Positions 1 through 6,464 of a DNA stretch of 7,233 nt are shown piece after piece. The notes below the pieces were generated by a model that worked only from the letters and a program-made list of their open reading frames with translations, searched no databases and was not told where the DNA came from. The stretch comes from NBML01 sp029939535. Its GTDB lineage: Bacteria > Desulfobacterota > Desulfobacteria > Desulfobacterales > Desulfobacteraceae. The stretch lies in assembly GCA_029939535.1 (NCBI GenBank), contig JAOZST010000192.1:1-7233 (forward strand). Direction: 5' to 3'. A program made the position numbers and the translations under genes. The first letter of the stretch is position 1; the number at the start of each line of letters is the position of its first letter.

Positions 1-183
1 AAAATAGTTACACTTATGGTTGTGAGTGCTTCCACAACATGTTTTTTCCGGGTATATGTCATAATTCTCTAAAACATCTGTTTGATACGGCCAGATCAAA
101 ATTCTAAATCCGAGATTATCACCAGCATGGGATATGCAGAATAAAGACCAAACAATTTTAAAAAACAGGACAATAATATTATT
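1..183 (-). CDS. N-terminal part of a further, apparently exported protein (runs off the left edge; start unclear)
   Basis: Directly after the beta-helix gene, the minus-strand frame beginning after a TGA at 184-186 stays open for 61 codons to the window edge. It reads as a signal-peptide-like stretch (IIVLFFKIVWSLFCISHA), then GDNLGFRILIWPYQTDVLEN and a Cys/His-containing segment. The amino-acid content after the hydrophobic part looks like real protein (GFR, IWPY, DVLENYDIY) rather than AT-rich noise. No ATG, GTG or TTG exists in the frame. The only candidates are ATT (172-177) or CTG (166-168). The nearby ATG at 185-187 is in the beta-helix frame and is followed by TAA. So the gene either uses a rare start, has suffered a one-base indel in the A-rich start region, or carries a sequencing error. 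I do not recognise the family. Confidence 0.5.
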
Positions 184-1528
184 TCATTTTTTTTCTGCTA
201 TATTCAAAAGCACCAATATCTATTGCACCATCACTTCGCCTTGGAATAGCAGTGGAAAATGGGGATGGAACAAATTTTACTTTTGCAGGCAATCTTCTTA
301 CACCCGTATTAATCAGCAAAGACCCCATCCTGGGCTGGAAAACATGTTTACCAGTTCCCATAAACTGTTCGTACCCGCCCTGATAACTGTTTAAAAAACT
401 TTGAGTTTGTGCCCCATAGGAAAACAAATTCCTTTCGCCAATGACACTGCCACTGCCGAACCATATGGTTTTCCTGCCAAGCATGACATTGTTTTTAAGA
501 ATGGCTTTGCAATCAAACCGATTAACATACAAAAAACCTTCCTCGGTATTTATCTTTGAGATCACGGTATTATTGAAAAAATAAAGTTTGCCCGACCGGC
601 TTCCCAGTATTTTTTTGTTCTGGCCCACAAGGTCTCCTCCAAAAAGAATCATTTTTGGATTTTTAATACTTTTGCCATGGGTAATAAAATTACCGTATAC
701 AAAGGCATCCTGTTTTTTATATCTAAGATTTTCAACCAGATCAATTTGGCGACTCATCCCTCCTGCAATCCAATTATATCTGATTACAACTACATTACTC
801 CTATCCTTTATATTGTTTCCATCTGAAAATAACTCCCCAAAATAATTAAATTCAATAAAGGTTTTGCGCGCCTGGATGTAAACATTGTGTCCCCATGACT
901 CCCGAGTAAAATCTCCATTATTATAAATCCGGCTGTACCCGAGATAAAAATAGTCTGTATCTGGATATGAATTTGTTAAAATACCCATACCGCAAGAATG
1001 AATAATGCAATTTTTTATTTTAAGATTCTTACCCTTCCATAAAAATATACCAGCAGCATTTTTGGTATAGCTGTAATTTTGATTCTTTAGGCGATAAAAA
1101 CTCTTATTATTGGCATTTTTCAATTCAAGATTTTCGATTACAATGAAATTCGATGGTTTGCAGTCACCTATGACAATTAGTCCTCTGCTACGATGGTCTT
1201 CTCTGCAGTTTTTTTGAAAATGCAGGGCTTCTGACGCGTCTATCACAGGCAGCTTTCCGTCTTTATCCGGAACACCTCGAATAACAATTGGTTTGTTTTT
1301 AGTTCCAGAGCAGTTTAGTATTAGTTTTTCCTTATACGGCTTGCTTTTTCTGTAAATATTGACGATGTCCCCGGGATTTAAACGATCCCAATCAAACTCT
1401 TGAAAATTGGAATACTGTTTATCATTACCGAATTCATAGGTAGCAGCGAAACCAAGATCTAAAAGCAAACACCAGACAGCGAAAGTATATCCCAAGCGAA
1501 TTCCCACAAACTTAATTAAAAGACTCAA
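179..1528 (-). CDS. exported right-handed parallel beta-helix protein (pectate-lyase-like fold)
   Basis: This 449-residue protein starts at TTG (1526-1528), supported by AAGGTG 7 nt upstream; there is no early in-frame ATG. Residues 1-29 form a signal peptide (hydrophobic TFAVWCLLLDLGFA, likely cut near FAA-T). Residues 50-98 carry the usual entry of this family: PGDIVNIY, a Y-x-E-KL strand, then GTKNKPIVIRG and PVIDAS. Regular short beta-strand coils follow from about 115 to 350 (VIENLELKNA, LKIKNCIIHS, YGNFITHG, LYFFNNTV, ILKNNVML), the signature of a parallel beta-helix. HNVYIQ at 214-219 and GNNIKDRS at 237-244, followed by IDLVE at 262-266, match a recurrent HN-x-YI ... GNNIK-S-R ... ID pattern of bacterial beta-helix proteins in polysaccharide loci. 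The C-terminal DGAIDIGAFEY (433-443) is a frequent terminus of these proteins. It probably binds, cleaves or epimerises the exported polysaccharide; catalytic residues cannot be named. Confidence 0.85.
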   Translation of the reverse strand: MSLLIKFVGIRLGYTFAVWCLLLDLGFAATYEFGNDKQYSNFQEFDWDRLNPGDIVNIYRKSKPYKEKLILNCSGTKNKPIVIRGVPDKDGKLPVIDASEALHFQKNCREDHRSRGLIVIGDCKPSNFIVIENLELKNANNKSFYRLKNQNYSYTKNAAGIFLWKGKNLKIKNCIIHSCGMGILTNSYPDTDYFYLGYSRIYNNGDFTRESWGHNVYIQARKTFIEFNYFGELFSDGNNIKDRSNVVVIRYNWIAGGMSRQIDLVENLRYKKQDAFVYGNFITHGKSIKNPKMILFGGDLVGQNKKILGSRSGKLYFFNNTVISKINTEEGFLYVNRFDCKAILKNNVMLGRKTIWFGSGSVIGERNLFSYGAQTQSFLNSYQGGYEQFMGTGKHVFQPRMGSLLINTGVRRLPAKVKFVPSPFSTAIPRRSDGAIDIGAFEYSRKKMK

Positions 1529-1656
1529 CTTTTGACACCTTTTGGAGAAAATATTGATTCAGAAGTTTTTATGCTCCTTAGATTGAATACCAAAACCGTT
1601 GATAGAACGATTAGAACAATAAGATCAAACTTCCGTATATGATACACAGCAGGCAT
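1525..1656 (-). CDS. probable 43-residue single-span membrane protein overlapping the beta-helix gene
   Basis: This short ORF starts at ATG 1654-1656 and ends at TGA 1525-1527. It begins MPAVYHIRKF, has a strongly hydrophobic span at residues 11-26 (DLIVLIVLSTVLVFN), and ends with a polar tail of about 17 residues, so one transmembrane helix flanked by basic residues (R8, K9; R27, K30) is predicted. Its TGA overlaps the TTG start of the beta-helix gene in the sequence TTGA, the arrangement typical of translationally coupled operon genes. It fills most of an otherwise empty gap. Weaknesses: no good Shine-Dalgarno sequence is visible before the ATG, and hydrophobic peptides arise readily from AT-rich DNA. 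I do not recognise a family. It could be a membrane anchor or partner of the exported proteins, or a leader ORF that tunes translation of the beta-helix gene. Confidence 0.45.
   Translation of the reverse strand: MPAVYHIRKFDLIVLIVLSTVLVFNLRSIKTSESIFSPKGVKS
1536..1541 (-). promoter_or_regulatory. Shine-Dalgarno site supporting the TTG start of the beta-helix gene
   Basis: AAGGTG on the minus strand sits 7 nt before the TTG at 1526-1528 and lies inside the end of the 43-codon ORF, consistent with ribosomes finishing that ORF reinitiating on the beta-helix gene. Alternative in-frame GTG or TTG codons at residues 8 and 12 would shorten the signal peptide and have no comparable site. Confidence 0.55.
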
Positions 1657-1706
1657 ATTAATGGAAGGATAAATTTGTTTTATAATTATTATTCTGAAAA
1701 ACCATT

Positions 1707-1735
1707 TTTATAATTTTGAAAAGCTAAGTTGTGAC
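1707..1735 (-). promoter_or_regulatory. weak sigma70-like promoter candidate before the small ORF/beta-helix sub-block
   Basis: Read on the minus strand, GTCACA (1730-1735; 4 of 6 matches to TTGACA) is followed by a 17-bp spacer and TATAAA (1707-1712; 5 of 6 matches to TATAAT). It lies just after the stop of the 885-codon gene and would give a leader of roughly 45 nt before the ATG at 1656. The gap is very AT-rich, so chance matches are likely. It could provide internal transcription of the left-hand genes. Confidence 0.28.
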
Positions 1736-1742
1736 GGTACTG

Positions 1743-4400
1743 TTATTTGTTAGCTGACTGCCATAAAGACATATCCACAGGCCTGACTTTTAATCCGCAG
1801 GCCTCTTCAGAGGCTGGGAAAGCATCATTTATAATGTTTCCAGAAAGAATTTCAACCCCATGTCTCTGACCAAGCCGTATCACCGAATCCGGTTTAATTT
1901 TTACCCATGGTGTTCGGACATCAGCAGCAATGGTAAATTCACTGCCATCTCTTGCTTTTAACAGTATTTCCCTGGTCAACGGCAATTTTCTCCAACGGAT
2001 AACCAGTGTTGCCTTTTCACCTTCTTTCAACGGGGATTCCAATTTTTCTCTTTTTGTGGGTCCTCCGAGCGCATACTTAATTTCAATATTTTTTTTATCC
2101 GGATGTTTAACTGATTTAAAACGGATGCCCTTGGATCTAAAGGAGGGGAAATTCCCTTGCACACCTGCAATAAATTCAATTTGAATTGTCGCTTTTTCAT
2201 ACATTTCTAGAATTCGCGAACAATCTATTTCCCAACCTTTTTTATTTTTCTTTGCAGTCCTGGTAATATATTTTTTTTCAAAAAAAGATCCGGTTTTAAA
2301 ACTTATCACACCAAATTTTTGGGTTAAATCTGTAAAGTTACCGTAAGGATCTGTCAGCACAGGTTGACAAAAATAAGTTGAATCTGGTTCCAAATTCCTG
2401 AGGATGACATACGGCTGTTTAGAATAAATAGGCCAACTGGCTTCCTGGTGAGTTTTTTCTCCTTTCTTGTAATACCGAACAGATAGAAGGCATACTTCAG
2501 GATTTTCTCTTGTTGATTCAACAGGTACTCTCATGATCCCTGAATACACATCCATTGTAGAAAATAGTTCAATAGAAATGTCTTCTTTTGCAGATACCTT
2601 TGGGGGAATCATATCAAAAATTGTTTTATTAAGATCCGGATGATACAAAGGATCGCCCAAAAGAGATGTCGCCCAGTTGACATAAAGGGTTGATCTTAAA
2701 AAACACTCTCCCAGGTCGCGTCCACGAAAAAGATACCGCATTAGAATACGATTGTCCCAGAATGTAGCATTTGTAATATGAGGGCCATCGCCATAAGCCG
2801 GCCCCCCGCAGGCACTGACAGTTACTCCCTGATCGATCTGCTTCCAGATGGGCGCTGACCGGCCCATATTCCATCCATTGGAACTGACAACTCTTCGATC
2901 CATCCCACCGGGAAAATAACCTGAATATTCAAAAACTTGATTTTGTTTCGATGGAGTTGCCTTAACCTCATATTTTCGTTTCAAAAAAGGAAGCCCTCCT
3001 TTATCATATTTTGAAATAATCGGAAAATTTAAAAATTTTAATTCCTCTTTGCCCCATATATTTCTTTTTTCAACTTTTTGAAGCATTGAACTTAAATCAT
3101 GCTCATTTTGTTTGTTTACCATTTCAGGTCTTAAATATTTTGAAGCATATAAGGAATAATCAATAATTCGTTTAGCTTCCCTTGGACCTGCACCATCAAT
3201 ACGACTCACACCATAAGCAAATAAATATGATTCGGTCTTTTTTCTTTCCCCCTCTAGAAAGGGAAGATCTATAAATATTGGCTGATCTTTTCTGTTGAGA
3301 GAAGAATAGGTGTCCGGATGCATATATGGATTCCATCGCCTTCCTGTTAATGGAAAGTTCAGAGCACTGGTAATTTTATAATTTATAATTCCAGAATTTT
3401 TATCAGGGCCGCCTGTCCTATAGCGTGATACCACAGGCGGCATAATCTGCTTTCCCCATCCGTAATATAGGGTCTGAAGCCGTTGTTCAAGAGAGCCCAG
3501 CACGCCGTAATTTTTCCCATGAGGTGTAACACCTCTTTCAATACCAAAAACACTTTTACAGGAAAAAGGCAGTCCATGACAAACAACTATATATAAGATA
3601 TGATCTTTTAGAAGCTTTCCATCGGGTAACCTGTTGTCTGAATTTTCCAGAAAGGCTTTAACAGGAATTGCAACATCCTCCTGGAAATTTTTTTCATCAA
3701 CAATACCATCTTTACCATATATTGATGATTTAAAATCCTCAATATCCCAGTAAGTGAAATTTAGCTTCTTCACTGTTTTACCAGTCAGGTCTTTTGCATA
3801 AACTAACACTTTAACTGTTCCGGAAAAAAATTTGCGAGCATCGAACCGATAACACCTGCCTTTTCCCTCTTCAATTTCAGGATAGACAAAATTTCTGTTC
3901 CTGCTGGCTGGAATTCCTGAAATTATATATTCAGTTACTTTTTTCCTTTCCCCATTATGTGATTGAACAAAAAATTCTATTGACTCCCAGTTTATACCGA
4001 CTTTATCTGGCGTAATGTTTATCTCAACTTTTCTTGAATCCCTTGCCCATTGGTCTCTATCTGGTTCCTCTCCCTTACCAGTGAACACAACGCCATTTTT
4101 ATTATCGTTACTTTCTTCCCTGATAAACCATTCATTTAAATGCTTTTTACCATGCCTGCATTTCAGGCCCAAAAGGTAAGGCTTTGCTCCCGTAACTGGA
4201 TCAGTGTACATTTTTGAGTAATATTCAGCCACTTCCCTGGAATCCTGACCTGGAGATGAGCCTTCTGCATCCACTGAATAGTCTTCATTGTAGAGGACAA
4301 GGACCCGATCTGAAGAGGCACTGTAAGGCTTTAATTCAGCCCATGAAATCGATGATACAATTAAAGTAATTGTTATTAAAAGGAAAAAAGATTTTTTCAT
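1743..4400 (-). CDS. secreted TIGR03790-like protein with possible caspase-clan His/Cys pair and FN3-like domain
   Basis: This 885-residue protein starts with a classical signal peptide (MKKSFFLLIT, then a hydrophobic stretch, likely cleavage after SWA near residue 21). Residues 31-65 (RVLVLYNEDY, then DSREVAEYYSKMY) match the opening of the TIGR03790 family, where a 'value-N-x-S-x-x-IA-x-YY' pattern precedes the core. HILYIVVCHGLPF (267-279) matches the family's 'yivlthGvP' strand. SRIDGAGPREAKRIID (399-414) and the GRDLGECFLRSTLY-to-LLGDPLYHP block (559-588) are further family hallmarks. H275 and C531 (in GVTVSACGG) lie after hydrophobic strands, as in clan CD peptidases. Residues about 601-703 look like a fibronectin type III domain (LEPDSTYF, then TDPYGN, then ISFKTG). 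The last 180 residues are unrecognised and contain no sorting anchor. It is longer than typical members. The ATG follows the formyltransferase stop by one base. Function is unknown; it is likely periplasmic or extracellular. Confidence 0.78.
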   Translation of the reverse strand: MKKSFFLLITITLIVSSISWAELKPYSASSDRVLVLYNEDYSVDAEGSSPGQDSREVAEYYSKMYTDPVTGAKPYLLGLKCRHGKKHLNEWFIREESNDNKNGVVFTGKGEEPDRDQWARDSRKVEINITPDKVGINWESIEFFVQSHNGERKKVTEYIISGIPASRNRNFVYPEIEEGKGRCYRFDARKFFSGTVKVLVYAKDLTGKTVKKLNFTYWDIEDFKSSIYGKDGIVDEKNFQEDVAIPVKAFLENSDNRLPDGKLLKDHILYIVVCHGLPFSCKSVFGIERGVTPHGKNYGVLGSLEQRLQTLYYGWGKQIMPPVVSRYRTGGPDKNSGIINYKITSALNFPLTGRRWNPYMHPDTYSSLNRKDQPIFIDLPFLEGERKKTESYLFAYGVSRIDGAGPREAKRIIDYSLYASKYLRPEMVNKQNEHDLSSMLQKVEKRNIWGKEELKFLNFPIISKYDKGGLPFLKRKYEVKATPSKQNQVFEYSGYFPGGMDRRVVSSNGWNMGRSAPIWKQIDQGVTVSACGGPAYGDGPHITNATFWDNRILMRYLFRGRDLGECFLRSTLYVNWATSLLGDPLYHPDLNKTIFDMIPPKVSAKEDISIELFSTMDVYSGIMRVPVESTRENPEVCLLSVRYYKKGEKTHQEASWPIYSKQPYVILRNLEPDSTYFCQPVLTDPYGNFTDLTQKFGVISFKTGSFFEKKYITRTAKKNKKGWEIDCSRILEMYEKATIQIEFIAGVQGNFPSFRSKGIRFKSVKHPDKKNIEIKYALGGPTKREKLESPLKEGEKATLVIRWRKLPLTREILLKARDGSEFTIAADVRTPWVKIKPDSVIRLGQRHGVEILSGNIINDAFPASEEACGLKVRPVDMSLWQSANK

Positions 4401-4401
4401 G

Positions 4402-5211
4402 TTATTGATTGAACCAGCGAACTCTCAAGGGTAAATCAACCCCTTTTAACAAGCCGTTTTTCATTAGTTTATCCAATTCTCTTTCGTGGTAAAACTCCCT
4501 GTTTTTAACCTGGTAAAGACGTCCTTTGTGAGACTGGATTTGTCCGAACCTTTCACCATTTTCAAGACGGTCAAAAAGTTCAGCATAAACATCTGCACTT
4601 TCCCGGATGGCCCGCCAAAAAAGAGTCAATTCATCATCTTCCTCTTCTACTTCCGGACATACATGGGCAATTAGATTGCCTGTATCAATACCTGGATCGA
4701 TAAAATGAAGCGTACATCCAACCTGGTCCGGCTCCTGGTTATAAAGTGCCCAGAAAGTGCAGTCCGCACCCCGATAAAAGGGTGACAATCCACCATGAAG
4801 ATTGATAATCCCAAGCCGTCCTTTATTGAGAAGGTCGCCCTTGATCAGGGACGTACCGAACACAGCTATTACATCGGGTTGCAGGCGATCTGCCATTTCG
4901 AGCACATCAGAGTGATTAATATGGGGCACATTCACTAAAAGATCCGGCCTGTCAAGTTCCGGAGAATTGTTTCCAAAAAAAAATGTGGCTTCCTTTCCCC
5001 CGGCATACCGTTTTCTGTCCCGAATCCATCTCCAAACCTTGTTTTTTAGAAGCTGAGGCTTTTTCAAAAGCGTTTGTAATTTTTTAACTCTCTGTTCTCC
5101 TCCTGTCTCCTGAACAATTGCAAGCGGTCTGCCGGCCTTGCACAGTCTGTTGGCCACGTAGATATGCCTTGGTGAACTTCCACACAAAATTATCATTGAT
5201 AGATTCGACAT
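4402..5211 (-). CDS. formyltransferase (Met-tRNA/sugar N-formyltransferase fold)
   Basis: This 269-residue protein has the formyl_trans_N catalytic core. Residues 5-22 form the first beta-strand and loop of a Rossmann-like domain, with GSSPRH replacing the usual glycine loop. The block at 134-148 contains N137 and H139 followed by SPFYRG, and the GIDTG segment at 174-178 supplies D176. By analogy with E. coli Fmt (N106, H108, D144) the full catalytic triad is present, so a formyl donor such as 10-formyl-tetrahydrofolate is expected. The C-terminal tRNA-binding domain of Fmt (about 100 residues) is absent. Together with the polysaccharide setting this argues for N-formylation of an amino-sugar precursor rather than initiator tRNA, but the acceptor is inferred. 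The ATG at 5209-5211 is supported by GGAG 7 nt upstream; M6 is a less likely alternative. The stop is one base from the next gene's ATG, so translation is probably coupled. Confidence 0.9.
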   Translation of the reverse strand: MSNLSMIILCGSSPRHIYVANRLCKAGRPLAIVQETGGEQRVKKLQTLLKKPQLLKNKVWRWIRDRKRYAGGKEATFFFGNNSPELDRPDLLVNVPHINHSDVLEMADRLQPDVIAVFGTSLIKGDLLNKGRLGIINLHGGLSPFYRGADCTFWALYNQEPDQVGCTLHFIDPGIDTGNLIAHVCPEVEEEDDELTLFWRAIRESADVYAELFDRLENGERFGQIQSHKGRLYQVKNREFYHERELDKLMKNGLLKGVDLPLRVRWFNQ

Positions 5212-5217
5212 CTTCTT

Positions 5218-5221
5218 TCTC
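5218..5221 (-). promoter_or_regulatory. Shine-Dalgarno site deciding the formyltransferase start
   Basis: GGAG on the minus strand lies 7 nt upstream of the ATG at 5209-5211. It favours this start over the second Met, five codons later, which lacks an equivalent site at suitable spacing. Confidence 0.6.
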
Positions 5222-5262
5222 CGTCTGTTTTTTTCCGTACTGACTCAAATTCAATCACATAT

Positions 5263-6444
5263 TTATGGAATAATGACATCGGACATATCCATTATCAGAA
5301 GGTCTACAAAAAATTTAGCTGCCCAGTTGGGATATTCAAACCTTGAATAATCACCCCAGAAAGGAACAGAACCGGCAATACCACCATCTGATGGATCTCC
5401 AGATCCGATGATCCGATGATTTTTTTTCAGATAGGTGACAGCACGGTTTATCGGCTGCAAAAACTCACTACCACTATATATTTGATCAAGCCGTATCCAT
5501 ATAATTGCTGTTTGTGCCAGGCCGGTCAGGCAACAGTAATGATCACTGGAATGCCAGTTTTCATCCAAGGTGCCATCCAAATGGCCGTTATCATGGAGAG
5601 CCTCTGCTAAAGCACGAGCACCCTTCATAGATGCATCTATATATCGTTCATCCTCCAGTAAATTACCGCTTTCCAGCAAGCCCCTTATGGCATAAGCAAT
5701 GGTATGAGTAAACGGAGCACGTCCTTTTTCAAAAGCGTTATTTCGAAACCACCCGCTTTTTCTCTGTTGAGTCAGAGCCCATTCAAAATTCTTCACAGCT
5801 GCACGAACCAATCGATTTTCATTTGCGACCATACCGGTTCGAAGCAGGGCCCAGGCAGCCCGCGTGTTATAGGTATGGGGAATATTGTTATGTACGCAAT
5901 TTCTCCAGCATCCATCACTATCCTGCTTCTCAATCATCCATTTGCCAGCAGCCAACGCTGCTTCAAGACATTCATTTCTGCCGAACTTAAGGTACCCTGC
6001 AACCATTCCATGTATGATTTGCCCTGTATTAAAAATAACAGGTCTGCTGCCTGGTTCTCCAAAATGTCCTGGGAAAGATCCATTGCTGTGTTGAATTGAT
6101 AATTCCCAGTCCAAGATACGCTTAGCGCGATCCAAAAGATCCGGGCGGTTCATCAAATTGGCAGCCGCAATTAATGTTTCCACTATATATCCGCTGGTTT
6201 CCGGATATCCCGGAAGCCACCCATCTTCAAGACTCCACCCGGCAGAGACTCCCCCTGCATCAGTCTGTCCATTTCGCTGGTTTTGGGCACGGCACAGCCA
6301 GTCAACAGCTGCAGTCAGATGGATTTCGTGATCATGTTCCGGTTGTCTCGAGGCTCCAGCAAGTCCCGAGGCAATCAATTTCAAGTGATCGGGCAACCAG
6401 GGCTTATACCGAAAAAATAAATGGAAAATATTCGTAAGTCTCAT
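5263..6444 (-). CDS. alpha/alpha-toroid protein of polysaccharide clusters (prenyltransferase/squalene-oxidase-repeat-like)
   Basis: This 393-residue protein is built of repeated helical pairs punctuated by aromatic and Gly-rich turns, as in alpha/alpha-barrel (toroid) enzymes. Conserved-looking blocks, in order: GGVSAGW at 64-70; GYPETSGYIVETL at 79-91; QHSNGSF at 118-124; VIFNTGQIIHG at 136-146; QDSDGCW at 174-180; HTYNTRAAWALL at 190-201; PFTHTIAYAIRGLLE at 244-258; LTGLAQTAI at 306-314; and near the C-terminus GSVPFWGDY at 358-366 and YPNWAAKFFVDLL at 371-383. The QxxxGxW-like turns recall squalene-hopene cyclase and prenyltransferase repeats. The fold is also shared by glucuronyl C5-epimerases and glycoside hydrolases, so activity cannot be assigned. 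There is no clear signal peptide, so it is probably cytoplasmic. The ATG at 6442-6444 is preceded by AAGAG about 8 nt upstream. Homologues in such clusters are sometimes mislabelled delta-aminolevulinic acid dehydratase; nothing here resembles that enzyme. Confidence 0.82.
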   Translation of the reverse strand: MRLTNIFHLFFRYKPWLPDHLKLIASGLAGASRQPEHDHEIHLTAAVDWLCRAQNQRNGQTDAGGVSAGWSLEDGWLPGYPETSGYIVETLIAAANLMNRPDLLDRAKRILDWELSIQHSNGSFPGHFGEPGSRPVIFNTGQIIHGMVAGYLKFGRNECLEAALAAGKWMIEKQDSDGCWRNCVHNNIPHTYNTRAAWALLRTGMVANENRLVRAAVKNFEWALTQQRKSGWFRNNAFEKGRAPFTHTIAYAIRGLLESGNLLEDERYIDASMKGARALAEALHDNGHLDGTLDENWHSSDHYCCLTGLAQTAIIWIRLDQIYSGSEFLQPINRAVTYLKKNHRIIGSGDPSDGGIAGSVPFWGDYSRFEYPNWAAKFFVDLLIMDMSDVIIP

Positions 6445-6464
6445 TAAAAAATCTCTTTTGCTAA

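Noticed and set aside
182..195. Programmed -1 slippage on the A-run at the end of the beta-helix gene
   Set aside because: The -1 frame extends only about 30 codons to a TGA with no protein-like content, and the protein-like left-edge frame is in the other register, blocked by a TGA.
1532..1560. Perfect TTGACA on the plus strand at 1532-1537
   Set aside because: It has no good -10 at 16-18 bp and would drive transcription antisense to every gene; the bases are explained by the end of the small ORF and the beta-helix Shine-Dalgarno region.
1690..1742. Intrinsic terminator after the 885-codon gene
   Set aside because: Only a small AAAAA-TGG-TTTTT inverted repeat is present; there is no GC-rich stem followed by a T-run.
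2629..2874. 81-codon alternative minus-strand frame inside the 885-codon gene
   Set aside because: It covers the conserved AC-GG and GDPLYHP region of the main gene in a shifted frame and has no independent support.
5212..5262. Possible regulatory element or small gene between the toroid and formyltransferase genes
   Set aside because: The 51-bp gap holds only the formyltransferase ribosome-binding site; no promoter, hairpin or ORF is evident.
5704..6099. 131-codon plus-strand open frame
   Set aside because: It lies wholly inside the toroid gene, whose motifs are convincing on the minus strand; the plus-strand product shows no domain-like pattern. Other plus-strand frames (for example 134-394 and 588-845) are rejected for the same reason.
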